A model generated the notes under the pieces. That model was not told the DNA's origin. It saw nothing but the letters and a program-made list of their open reading frames with translations, and made no database searches. Below are positions 36,874 to 47,032 of a DNA stretch of 64,000 bases, one piece after another. The stretch comes from Neoscytalidium dimidiatum (taxonomy: Eukaryota > Ascomycota > Dothideomycetes > Botryosphaeriales > Botryosphaeriaceae). Positions within the stretch are counted from its first letter, which is position 1, and every line of letters starts with the position of its first letter. Made by a program: the position numbers and the translations under genes. The DNA is taken from assembly GCA_037367355.1 (NCBI GenBank), contig CM074701.1, positions 1,240,001-1,304,000 of the forward strand. Reading direction: 5' to 3'.

Positions 36874-38645
36874 TTACACATCTTCTTTATCCTTTTTCTC
36901 GTCTGCATCACCGTCACCGACCACACTTCCTGTGCTGCCCCTCTCACTCGCACTCCCCTCCTCCTCTACCTTCCCTACACCGCCCTGCACACCAATCTTT
37001 AACCATCCGCAGAGCGGTATTCCTAGAGCCGCCACGCCCGCACAGTACAAGAACGTGGCTGCGTATGGCTCAATCGGATCATTTGCAAAGTACCCACTCG
37101 TCGAAACACCGCGCGCCTCCACGGCATCGAAGATGGCCGTGCTTATTCCCATACCGATGGTGACGCACAGCTTCGTGACCGTCTGGAAGATTCCGCCGGC
37201 AATGGATTGCTGGTGGGCCGGCAGGCTAGACATGACGTACATATTCGCAACGCAGAACTCGAAATCTGCACCCACAACCGCGAGCAGCAGACCCGGAAAT
37301 ATGAACGCCCAGTAGCTGGAATCCGAGTGTTGAAGGCCCATGAGGAGAAACGCGGCGGTGTAGGCGGTGGCGCCGGTGGCCATGAGGAGGGTGTTGGAGA
37401 CGCGGTGCATGATCAGGCCGGCGATGATGTTGACGATGATGCCTCCAATGGCCATGGGGAGCATGTGCACGGCGACGAGCAAGGCGGAGTAGTGCTTGAG
37501 CTTCTGCATGAAGAGCGCGATCCAGAAGGCCATGATCGGGAAAGCGAGGAAGCCGAGCAGCAGGACGGATATGACGAGCGAGAAGTCGCGGTCGCGCCAG
37601 ATGGACATGGGGAGGAGCGGGTAAGCGCACCAGCGCTCCCAGAAGACGAAGGCGACGATGAGGAGGGCGCCGAGAATCAGGAGGACGAGGACGTATGGCG
37701 TTTTCCAGCCTTGCGGGGCGTCGGATCCGAGGCTGTGATGAGGAGATTAGGAGAGAGTGGAGGGAGGTAGTGTGGTTGCGGCTCACCTGAGTGCTCCGGA
37801 GAACATGCCAATACCTGCGATGGTCAGGATTGTGCCGACGACGTCGAACTTCTTAACCGCTTGGAGGGACATCTTCTCTTTCTGGGTATGGTCGACCGGG
37901 ACGGTAAAGAAGGCGATGGCCACGACGACGACGTAGATTATGGCGAGTAGGAAGAAGCTCGCCCTCCAGTTGAAGAGCTGCACTGCAATCCCAGAGAAGA
38001 TGCTGCCGAACACGAAACCCATTGGATTACCAGCACTGAAGCAAGCGAACACCTTGTTCTTACGCTTCGATGGACGCTGATATATGGTTCCTAGCATGCC
38101 CTGAGCCGGTGGCACGGCGGCGGCGGACATGAGACCCATGACACCGTTGAGAATGTCGAGCTGCAGCGGCGTCTTGGAGAAACCGGAAGCCAACGCGAAG
38201 ACAACAAACAGGGCCATGCTGCCGATGAACAGCGTTTTCCGACCGAACAGGTCAGCCAGCCTTCCAAAGAAGAGAAGGAAAGAGCCAGAAGCGAGACTGT
38301 GTAACGAGTATTAGCGCATCAAACAAAAAAAAAAAAAACACAATAGCAGAGATGTGATACGCACGAAGAGGAACCAGCGAGCCAGGTCAGCTCAGCTGTA
38401 GTCATATTCAAGTCGTTCTGGACCTGTGATGTGAGCACTGTAACGACACCATTGAGAAGAGACGACATGGCAATAGCCATGGTCGCCACCGAAACGAAGA
38501 GAATCTCTTGCACAGTAGATGAGAAGACGGCGGGCCTAGCCTCATCATCAATAGGCGCCGGTGCCTCTGAGGAGCTCGTCACGCCATTTCTTTTCTCAGC
38601 GGGGCCGGCGTCGTCCAGTCGCTGGATATCCTCACTCTCCGCCAT
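36874..38645 (-). CDS. MFS transporter, DHA2-like drug exporter family
   Basis: Exons 38645..38365, 38296..37787 and 37732..36874 encode 549 residues, in phase at both junctions. An acidic N-terminal tail leads into about fourteen hydrophobic segments. The loop motif A appears as GRLADLFGRK after the second helix, and the motif-C-like glycine/proline region follows (ILNGVMGLMSAAAVPPAQG). Length and layout fit the DHA2 proton-antiport family, which exports toxins, drugs, siderophores or basic amino acids. The C-terminal tail is Glu/Ser/Gly/Asp-rich and ends in KKDKEDV. The substrate is unknown. A 111-bp perfect tandem duplication with zinc-cluster-type motifs lies about 200-420 bp upstream. 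The P450 is too distant for it to form an obvious cluster. Confidence 0.9.
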
Positions 38646-38878
38646 GATTGAGGGGACGGTTGAGTACGAAGCTGCTCACCCGGGAGCGGGCATGGTGAAG
38701 GCAGGGGAGGCGACGATATGTAGTACATTTTGCGAAGTCGGGGGGACGTGATTATCAGCAGCGCGGGGGAAATTCCGCCAGTGGAGCAGCGCACGCAAGG
38801 CGGCTCAGGTGCAGCTGTACCACGTAGGTAGTTAGTCGCCATCGTCTGATTACGGCAACCCGACCCGGCATTATGACT

Positions 38879-38889
38879 CGGCAAGTCCG
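38879..38889. promoter_or_regulatory. CGG-N5-CCG zinc-cluster-type site, copy 1
   Basis: The sequence CGGCAAGTCCG is an inverted pair of CGG triplets with 5-bp spacing, the form bound by many Zn2Cys6 dimers. It lies about 235 bp upstream of the MFS start codon. Binding is inferred from the motif only. Confidence 0.4.
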
Positions 38890-38989
38890 ATGGCCGGGAG
38901 GATCGCCAGCAGCAAGCCCACAGATACACGCGTCCGCTCTTATGTCTTTGAATAGTCTGATTACGGCAACCCGACCCGGCATTATGACT

Positions 38990-39000
38990 CGGCAAGTCCG
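38990..39000. promoter_or_regulatory. CGG-N5-CCG zinc-cluster-type site, copy 2
   Basis: Identical to copy 1 and exactly 111 bp further upstream of the MFS gene, because it lies in the second unit of the tandem duplication. Confidence 0.4.
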
Positions 39001-39534
39001 ATGGCCGGGAGGATCGCCAGCAGCAAGCCCACAGATACACGCGTCCGCTCTTATGTCTTTGAATATCTATTGAAGATGGTACCTCAATTTTCTGTTTGGA
39101 AAGCTGCGATCAGAAGTGTGCGTGGCGAGATGAAAATGATGATATCTAAATTCTTCGGAATTCCCGAATCCAAACACGAGGATCAGCACTTGATCCTCGC
39201 AGTCCTGATTGGAGAGGTGTCAAAATATGGTACAAGGCTGTTGCCAAGTGTCGCTCGCATGAGTCTGAAAAATAACACCACATGGCGCGGTGAAGCCTCA
39301 TCCGGACCAGCTTGTATTGCCGAATCACAGGAGTCTGGACCCGAATCATTGCTCCCGCTCCGCAATTTAGCCACCCTTTTTTGCGCACAATAGAAACCAA
39401 AGTCACAGTGATGGTCACCCGTCCGAATGGCAGCTTATCCACGTTGACGTGGCCGTTCTTCCCGGATGGAAGCTTTGATTGCCCGAGAGATGTACCGTGT
39501 TGGGCCAGACTTCCTCTGGAAAAACCAGTAAGCT

Positions 39535-40611
39535 TCATAGCTTCCAGACTTTCCAGTCCTTGAGATCCACTTTCGAAAGTGCCCCTCTTAGTGGTCCTTG
39601 GATTTCTCCTTGTTCAGCCCACACTTTACGGCCAGACCAAAAATCCAGAAAGCCTTCTGGGCCAGAGATCAAGATGAGCCGCGACCCTGGAGCTCGGCCG
39701 GCGTCAGATTTGTTGGACTCTTGCAAACACCGCGCGACCTTCCCCGGCTGGATAAAGCTCTTCTCCTCATCCACGAAATAGTCCACAGCCAAACGCTGGC
39801 CCGGCGCTGCGTGCTTCTTCAACGCCTCCAGCTCCCTCACAATAATTCCCTTCTCCCCATCTTCCGCAGCATTATTACCCTTCTCCTCCGCTCGTCCCAG
39901 CCCTATCCATCTCCTCCAACCGGATCCTGTCCCTTCCCCATCCCCATCGCTTTTCCCGCCCACACAATCCTCCCTCCGCCGACTCGCCCACATGATCCGC
40001 ATCCTCGCCTCCCCGCCCCTCATCTGCAGCGCCCGCGCCACCTGCAGCGCCGGCGCGATCCCCGTCCCGCCCGCCAGGAACAGCACCTCGCTCACATCAT
40101 CCGGCAGCGCGAGTTCGACGTGCGGCCCGCGCAGCTCGACGGACGCGCCCTCGGGCAGGCGGTGCAGGTAGTTCGAGACCTCGCCGCCGCGCTCGCGGCG
40201 GATGAGGAAGCGGAGCTCGCGGGCAGACGCCGCAGCGTGCGGGTCGGCCGAAGCGGGCGGCGGCGGGAGCGGCGTGTAGGCGCGGGCGATTTGCAGCTGC
40301 GGCTGCTTCGCCTCGACGCTCCAGACGGCGCGCGTCCAGACGTCGCGCAGGTCCTGCTGGGCGGCGCCGGCCGGGTCGTCGCGCGCGCGGAGCGTGAAGA
40401 GCGTGCTCGTCGACGAGACGGGGTCCTTGGCGGCGATCGTGTAGTGCGAGAAGCGCAGCGGGTGCAGCGTCGTGGATTTGGTGGCGGAGGGGCCGTCTTT
40501 GGCCGTGGCCCAGTAGCGGTAGCCGAAGCCGGCGGCGGCGCTGCCGCCTAGGACGAGTACGACGCCGGCATGGGGGCGGAGTGAGGCGCGGAGGATACGC
40601 GGGCGCGGCAT
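39535..40611 (-). CDS. CYC2: Mitochondrial FAD oxidoreductase Cyc2 (cytochrome c maturation)
   Basis: A single exon encodes 358 residues. The basic N-terminus (MPRPRILRASLRPHAG) followed by a hydrophobic stretch (VVLVLGGSAAAGFGYRYW) fits an inner-membrane protein with a mitochondrial signal. The ferredoxin-reductase-like core has the FAD motif RAYTPL near residue 110, an EVSNYLHRLPEGASVELRGP segment, and the nucleotide motif GGTGIAPALQVARAL near 180. The C-terminus has ISGPEGFLDFWSG. In yeast Cyc2 is an inner-membrane flavoprotein facing the intermembrane space that reduces heme for attachment to cytochrome c by the lyases. An Asp/Gly/Glu-rich insert near residues 215-250 is unusual. The general FAD-reductase call is firm. 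The Cyc2 name rests on overall layout. Confidence 0.8.
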   Translation of the reverse strand: MPRPRILRASLRPHAGVVLVLGGSAAAGFGYRYWATAKDGPSATKSTTLHPLRFSHYTIAAKDPVSSTSTLFTLRARDDPAGAAQQDLRDVWTRAVWSVEAKQPQLQIARAYTPLPPPPASADPHAAASARELRFLIRRERGGEVSNYLHRLPEGASVELRGPHVELALPDDVSEVLFLAGGTGIAPALQVARALQMRGGEARMRIMWASRRREDCVGGKSDGDGEGTGSGWRRWIGLGRAEEKGNNAAEDGEKGIIVRELEALKKHAAPGQRLAVDYFVDEEKSFIQPGKVARCLQESNKSDAGRAPGSRLILISGPEGFLDFWSGRKVWAEQGEIQGPLRGALSKVDLKDWKVWKL

Positions 40612-40786
40612 TCGCAGTGCGAATTGGGAGGTGGAGTGGTGGGAGAGGTGATGGCGGGAACGGTGGGTGTAGAGAAGCTTCAGGGCCGAGACTTTGGCGG
40701 GAGCATATTTCAGCCCTACCGGTCCGGCCCACCCACACCACCGGCTTTGATATGTTTTACAAATCTATGAATTGAGCCTCTGGCCT

Positions 40787-41968
40787 TCATAGTCTAATTA
40801 TGGTACGGGCTTCATCATCCTCGATGCCGCCTCTAAACAGCTCTTTCACGACTTTGCCCTGTACAATGGTCTGCTCGACCACGCCCTCTACTTGTTCCGG
40901 GCCTACGCGGCCATACCAGATGCCCTTTCCAGCCAATGGGTGTCCTGCCTCTTTCAGAGTTTTCGGGATGTAGATGATGACGTTCCCAGCGTATTTGTGT
41001 CCTCCTATATGGCTGATCAAGCCCACGCTGGCCGATAGCGCGGGGCCACGATGCTGCTCCAAATCCGGTTGTGGGCGGATGTCTATGCCCTTTGCCTTCA
41101 ACTTTTCCTCGAATTCATCGCGCAAGACTGGTCCGAGCAGGCCACAACGGGCGTCTCTCCCGCCATGGCCGCAGATCAGCACCAGGACCTCATCTATTTC
41201 CCGTACGCCGGAGAAATTTTTCTGTAGCTTCTCGTCTCGCACTAACTTTTCCTGCTCCTCCAGCGATAGGACGCTTTTGTGCATCTTGTGTAGCTGCTTT
41301 GGCTTTGCAAAACCTCGTATGAACTCTTTGACCGAATCGTCGGCCAAAGGTATTGACGGGATGTATTTGAAGCTCGGGAAAAGATACGCGGAGGCAGAAT
41401 CGGGGGTGGAGGATGCGGCGCGGAAGGAGACATTCGTTATCAGAATATTGTGATAAGGCTGCCCGGCGTCTAGTCAGCATCATCTTTTAGTCGAGCACCC
41501 GGCGCGCAAGATGGAGGAGCATGTACAGTCCAGGTCTCAGCCGGCTGGTGAAGATGCCACCCAAAACCCCGCGACTCCGCGCCTCTGCATTGCGCGCCGT
41601 GCTCACACACGGCGGATACGAACATCGCTGAGTTCTCCCTTCCTCCCGAGTATGTCTTTGACCTTGCGCTGAAGGTGTGCATCGTCTTCCTCTTCTATCC
41701 GGCTTTTCCAGTCGTCCTTCCCAGTGGCGATGAGTATCTGCTCGGCGTATGGGCCCATGGTGCCATTGAGATTCTGCTTGTGGTCTATCTCAAGACCCTC
41801 GGGAAAAGAGGGCATCGGGCGGCAGCTGCATGTCGGAGACGGGCATGAGTCGATGATGGGGAACGGCGCAGTGTTGAAGGAAGGGATGGGAATGCTCCTG
41901 CGGGTGTCATAGAGGCGCGAATGGGACGCGGCAAACAGAGAGCGACGGGCGCACCGCCAGATCGACAT
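40787..41968 (-). CDS. AIM32: Aim32 family thioredoxin-like ferredoxin protein
   Basis: Exons 41968..41609 and 41458..40787 encode 343 residues. The 150-bp intron uses a GTGTGAGC donor and a GGGCAG acceptor and joins the N-terminal half to PYHNILITNVSF in frame. An Arg-rich start (MSIWRCARRSLFAASHSRLY) suggests mitochondrial import. CPSPTCSCRP near residue 45 and ICGHGGRDARCGLLGP near 220 are the cysteine/histidine motifs of the sucrase/ferredoxin-like Apd1/Aim32 family. The HIGGHKYAGNVIIYIP segment supplies the second conserved histidine pair. Aim32 is a mitochondrial redox protein linked in yeast to the intermembrane-space import machinery. It lies immediately upstream of CYC2 on the same strand and is divergent from the SDR gene across 267 bp. 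The donor is not the strongest consensus, so the junction residues could shift. Confidence 0.82.
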
Positions 41969-42235
41969 GGTGCAGAGCAGCAAAATGCGCTCTTACGGGA
42001 GGCGGCGGCGGACATGGTTTTGATATGGGCGAGCTGCGGGCTGCGTCATGGCTTTCCGCTCCGCTCGGCCCTGGCAGTCAGTCGGGCTCGGGCTCGGCTG
42101 GCGCTCGATGCAGGGACCCTCAAACCGACGCGGCTCTTGCTCCTCTGAAGTCGCGTCGCCCTCTCATCCCTCAAACGCGCTGCGCAATGGGCTCTAACAA
42201 CACCAGATCATCTCACCGCTCGTGACCTCGCAGCA

Positions 42236-43678
42236 ATGGGCTCACCGCCGCCCGTGTCGTCCACGCCCACGCAGGCCTCCGCGCCGGGCAGCGCCATCGC
42301 TCCAGCGTCCGGCGGAACAACAGCTGCAGGAGCAGGACCATCACCGGCCGCCGCATCGCAGCGACCAGCTCGGCCTCGGTCTCCGCGCTTTCCGCCGCAC
42401 AACGCCCCGCGCGTCTGGTTCCTGACGAATGGCACCTCGCCCATTAGCATCGCCCTGGCCACCCAGATCCTCGACCATGGAGACTACGTCGTCGCCGGCG
42501 TGCTGCCTGCCGAGTTCGAGCGAGAGAGTGGCCGCAGCGAGGAGTTCCGCGATTTTCTCGACAAGGTCAGCAGCGGCGACGGCGACAAGCAGCGCTGGAA
42601 GGAAAGGCTGCGCGTCGTTAGTCTGGATGCGAGGTAAGGTGTGCCGGGTCCTGCCCTGCCTTGCCCTACCTTACCTGCGTGCCTGTGCTTATCAATGCTT
42701 CGCTTTCTTATTCCGCCCCACGTGATTCCTGAGCATCATTGCTGACGAACTGCCCAGAGTCATCGGCCAGTGTCAAGCCGCTGTTGCGGAGGCCGTCGAT
42801 GCTTTTGGCAGGGTTGATGTGCTGCTGGGATGCTCCAGCGAGACCGTCGTGGGCACGGTCGAGGAGCTGGCGCAATCGACCCGTACCATGAATCTTGTCC
42901 GTGACCAATTCGAAACCACATTTTTCTCCAACGTCAACATCATCAAGGCCGTCTTGCCCATCATGCGAGCCGCCAAGAATGGCCATATCATCATGTTGAC
43001 GGGGACAACCGGCCACTTGGGAACCCCAGGACTTGGCATGTACTGCGCTTCGCAATGGGCCATTGAGGGATACTGCGATGTGAGCCAATAGAGAGCAATC
43101 GTGGTCTTCAACTGTGCTGACGATCCCCCCCGTAGAGCCTGGCATACGAGATTGCGCCGTTTAATATCAAGATGTCCATAGTGCAGCCAAATATGGAGGT
43201 CAATGTGCTGACCAACCGCATCACCTCAGCGCCTCCCATGGAGGAATATGCGCCGGATTTCAACCCTGCGCCTCTTTGCCGCGAGCTGTTCAGCGGTCTG
43301 TTGGACAAGCTGGATACCAGGTCTGTTGGCCTGGCAAGTCAGCCTTCGCCATCTGCGGACGGTGAAGGCCCGTCTCCTGCCAGCCCCGCTAACATGCATT
43401 CAACCGGCGACCTGCTGTCGTCTCCCACCATCATCTCATTGTACCCAATGCTGGACCCTGCAGTGCGGTCCTCACTGATAGCCGAGACGGTACACGCCCT
43501 CACCGCCATCGGAGGCCACGACAACCCGCCAGCGCGACATATCGTAGGATTCGAAGGCGTTGCTAGTGTCAAGGAAAAGCTTAAAACGGTAAGCGAGGAG
43601 CTTGAAGATTTTAACGAGGTGAGCAGTGCGGTCGATATCAGGAAGGGCGAGGATGCAATGGATGTTACTCAGGGCTGA
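42236..43678 (+). CDS. SDR-fold protein with degenerate active site
   Basis: Exons 42236..42633, 42758..43079 and 43136..43678 encode 420 residues. A Pro/Ala/Ser-rich N-terminal ~55 residues precede a Rossmann-type core: RVWFLTNGTSPISIALA, LRVVSLDARVIGQ, VDAFGRVDVLLGCSSE, and LPIMRAAKNGHIIMLTGTTGHLGTPGLGMYCASQ. The overall order matches classical short-chain dehydrogenases, but three hallmarks are changed. The glycine loop TGxxxGxG reads TNGTSPIS, the NNAG motif reads GCSS, and the catalytic YxxxK reads YCASQ with Gln in place of Lys. The C-terminal ~140 residues are extended and Ser/Pro-rich. It is probably a pseudoenzyme or a nucleotide sensor, or an enzyme with altered chemistry. There is no signal peptide or membrane segment. 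Confidence 0.82.
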
Positions 43679-44302
43679 ATGCCGGTTGTTCAGTAAGCGT
43701 AATCTAATTGATTTTTGCCGCTTGGGATCAGCGTTCCATGCTTGCTCAGATGCCCGTGTAGGCCTGCGCGTGCGTCTTAGTCTGCGAACTTATACATCGA
43801 TTTCCGCTATGATCGCCCGGAGCGCCGTTGCGGGGAGGAGCTCCACCTCACCTCACCTGGACGCGGACCGCTCCGCCCCGCCCTGCGCAATTAGCACCAT
43901 GATGTTTCAACTCTTCCTTCCGGGAAACCACAATTGGCTATCTGTGCAATGATCGCCCAGATAAGATGTTCCTGGGTGCCGTGGGCAGGCTCCCTGCTAA
44001 TTCCGCCGCAATCTGGGTGAAATGGTCCTTGCACCTCACCTCCTTCCGTTCACCATCTTGCGCAAACTTGCTCAACTCAGCCAGTCGGGCAGGCATGCTG
44101 GGCCCTCCCAGCAGCGGCAGCCAGAAATCATTTGGCTAATATTTAGGCTTGACCCTCCTCCCCCTCTCTCCCAGCCCTTTCACCTCTCCACCACAGCCCA
44201 AACTCGACCTATCAGTCGCCCAGCTCAATTCATTCAGCCTTGCTCTAAATTTTGAGCCTCGATCCTTGTGATAACCTATCGCCCTCGGCTAACATTACGA
44301 AG
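43679..44302. promoter_or_regulatory. Upstream region of the peroxidase gene
   Basis: These 624 bp hold the SDR 3' flank and the promoter of the heme-thiolate peroxidase. A pyrimidine-rich tract (44150-44230) precedes the start codon. I see no other gene. Confidence 0.45.
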
Positions 44303-45748
44303 ATGAAGTCCGCTTTCCTTCTCGTCCTGCTTCTGGCGGCTCTCACTGTGGCCATGACGATTGGCTCTGCTCCAGACCATGGCGCTGCCCTCGATTCCAC
44401 GGCCACTCCTTTCAATGCTACCGACCAGCTTGTTGATGTTACCGGTCCTCACGCTTTCATTCACCCTGGTCCTGGAGATGCTCGTGGCCCTTGCCCCGGT
44501 CTGAACGCGCTTGCCAATCAGTAAGCCCGTTGCTCCCTCCTTTTTCCAGGCCAAATGACGCCTACATCCTCTAGCGGTTATATCTCTCGCAATGGAGTCA
44601 CCAACCACGATGAGCTCATCAAAGCCTTGGTCAATGGTGCGTTTCTTCGTCCGCACGAGCTGCCTAAAACATAACTGACAGACATCTAGTTTACGCACTG
44701 GATCTCAACATGGCGGAGGTCATTCTCTGGCCGGCTCTTGCTGCTTCCGGTAGCGCCGATATGTGGACACTTTCCATCGGCGGTCACCATCCCAGGACCG
44801 AGGAGAATAATTCGTTTGCCCTTCAGGTGCCCACTCGCGGTCTTAGCGGCACTCATCTCTCTGTGGAAAGCGATGCCTCGCCCACGCGTTCCGACCTCTA
44901 TGATCCTCGTAATGGTGGCCATCCGGATGATACAAACCTGCAGATCAACCTCTTTAACCAGCTGTTCGACAAAGAGGCTTACTACTCTGAAACGCCACAC
45001 GACTACAACTTGGATATCGTCGGCCTCCACAAGTTTGAGCGCACAATGGACAGCGTTAAGAACAACCCAGACATGTTTGTCAGCCCGACAAATGCCATAT
45101 TGGGATCAATGGCCTCACATGTGCTCATGCCACGCTTGTTTGGGAACCACAGCGATGTGGATCCTGATGGTCGTTTGGACGGCACAACGCTGAAGTCTTT
45201 TTTTGGTGTAAGCCTTGATCCAGAGAAGGGCAACCAATACGTACGAAGACTTCCGCCGGTCCTTGAAATTGCTGACGAACTCACAGTCTAAGGGAAGCGA
45301 GCGGATCCCGGAGAACTGGTACCGCCGTCCCTCGAACCGCCCTTACACCGGCGAGAGCCTAAATGCCGACATCGTATCCGTCTACCAGAAATTTCCCGAC
45401 TTGATCAACAAGTACTTCGTCGGAGGCAACGCAGATGGCAAGGCTGACAATTGGCATGGTCTCGACATTGGCAAGCTTACCGGCGGCAACTACACGGTGG
45501 ACTCGATCCTCAACGATCCGATGGGAGCAGTCTGCTTCGCTATCGCATCCGCCCCGGCGTTCATGGCGCCTTACATCCAGCCTCTTTACCAGGACTATGG
45601 CCGGGTATTCGATCTCCTGGACCAGAAGATCATACCGATTGTGAAGCCGCTCAACTGCCCGTTGTGGTTTCACCTGGATTCCACGATCTTCGATGGTTTG
45701 CGCGGCTACAACCGAAGCTTCACGGAGTTTGGAAGCACGCTCAGCTGA
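44303..45748 (+). CDS. Secreted heme-thiolate peroxidase (chloroperoxidase/peroxygenase family)
   Basis: Exons 44303..44520, 44575..44636, 44690..45207 and 45287..45748 encode 419 residues. The first ~22 residues form a signal peptide (MKSAFLLVLLLAALTVAM). The proximal motif GPCPGLNALANHGYI carries the thiolate cysteine at residue 64. The distal catalytic motif, usually EHD or EGD with a following serine, here reads ESDAS near residue 153. The long insertions and the Asn-rich sequons fit the long, glycosylated secreted branch of the family. Such enzymes use hydrogen peroxide to halogenate or oxygenate aromatic and aliphatic substrates outside the cell. Exon 2 is only 62 nt. All junctions keep frame. 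Which reaction it performs cannot be told from the sequence. Confidence 0.86.
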
Positions 45749-47032
45749 GCATCGGGCTAGACAGGCGGCTGGCCAGATAGTCGGACAGAGGCAGAGGTTC
45801 GTCTTTTATTTCCTGTATTTGTTTTCCGTGGGTGGCGTCCGAGAACACGAAAGCGACAGAGGTTTCAGGTAGGCGCAAGGGACATGGCGAATAGGAGAGG
45901 TGCCCGAAACTCCTGTGCGACGGCGCGCGTGGCTTGTTTTCAGCTATTCGTAGATGTCGAATCCGAAGTAGCTTGCGTCACTTGTTCCGTTTCTGGTGTT
46001 TACAGTGGCCAAGTCCACCAATGGGGGCTGACGCGATTAGGATGCTGTCTTGGCGGGGCCCGGGACTGCAGTCGCAGGCGCCGGCGGGCCGAGAAATCGC
46101 CTGGGCGTCTCGCGCTTCTGCCTTCGATTAATTGCACCTCCACCCTTCTCCCACACCAGTGTCACCACCCAGACCACCGCAGCCCACTGATCGTCTGCCG
46201 TCCCTTCCCAACGCGTCTCTTGTTGCAATGCGCGAAACAGGACAAGCCTCGGTTGCGCGCTTCTAAAACAAGGCCCAAAAAGGCCTAGGCCGGCGAGAAG
46301 CATGATTCTAAGCATGGCCCACCAGATAGCCGACCGCGCGCCACCTCCACAGGCAAGTATCGACAGCTGATCGCGCTTCATTGGTCCAGCGCTTGCTGTT
46401 TCCCGTGTGCTTTCGCCGTTTGTTCTCCTGTTTCTCGAACTCCTCCTCTTTCGCTTCCGCATCGCTTCCGCGCCGTGTTCTCCGCCCGACCCGGCCAAGG
46501 AGCCATCGCGTTCCCCTTATGCGATCCATCATGCATGCTGTACTGTACCGCCCACTTGGCGGTGGCTGTTTCGCCGCGTGCCACGACGGCGAGCCTGTTC
46601 CGCCTACCGTCTGAGGCATACGCGTGCCCCGATTGGGTGGAAAAATGCCACAGCAGAGCTTGTCAGGCGCAGCGCGCGTGCCGGAACCAGGAACCAGTCA
46701 CCGTTGGACGCCTTGACGTGGCAACGGTGGACCAGCTCTCGCAGCGATGTGCATGCTTCGACACACCAACCTTTCATCAACTGCAATCTAATTCGGCTGC
46801 CCGGCCCACTGCCACTTTGGGCTGTTGGTCCTAGAGCCTCTCGTGCCCATGAGAGTATATAAATCTGCATCTCTCACCATCTTATTTTGCTCTCCACGGC
46901 TGGTCCAACCGACTTCATTCACTGCCTTCTACAGCTTTCGTTCTCTCGCCAGATTCCCTCTTTCTCTCTCAGCGCTAGCCGCTCCTCGACCATTTCCACC
47001 CTCAACCACACCAAACCACCAAATCAGCTAAA
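45749..47032. promoter_or_regulatory. Region upstream of the LPMO gene
   Basis: This 1.28-kb spacer lies between the peroxidase and LPMO genes, both on the plus strand. The proximal part has a TATA box and a long pyrimidine-rich leader. Minus- and plus-strand frames near 46037-46620 overlap each other and are unsupported. Confidence 0.5.
46856..46863 (+). promoter_or_regulatory. TATA box of the AA9 LPMO gene
   Basis: TATATAAA is 170 bp upstream of the LPMO ATG and is followed by a CT-rich leader, a common layout in strongly inducible secreted-enzyme genes of fungi. Role inferred from position. Confidence 0.6.

Larger units (their letters stand above)
38844..39065. repeat. Perfect 111-bp tandem duplication
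   Basis: Copies 38844..38954 and 38955..39065 are identical as read, base for base, and directly abut. Each begins GTCTGATTACGG and ends GTCTTTGAATA. Perfect identity indicates a recent duplication, although an assembly artefact must be excluded. Each copy contains a CGG-N5-CCG site and an everted CCG-N3-CGG site. Confidence 0.93.
38646..39534. promoter_or_regulatory. MFS upstream region with tandem duplication
   Basis: These 889 bp separate the MFS start from the 3' end of CYC2. They contain the 111-bp duplication described separately. The small open frames here, including 39538..39146, are unsupported. Confidence 0.5.
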
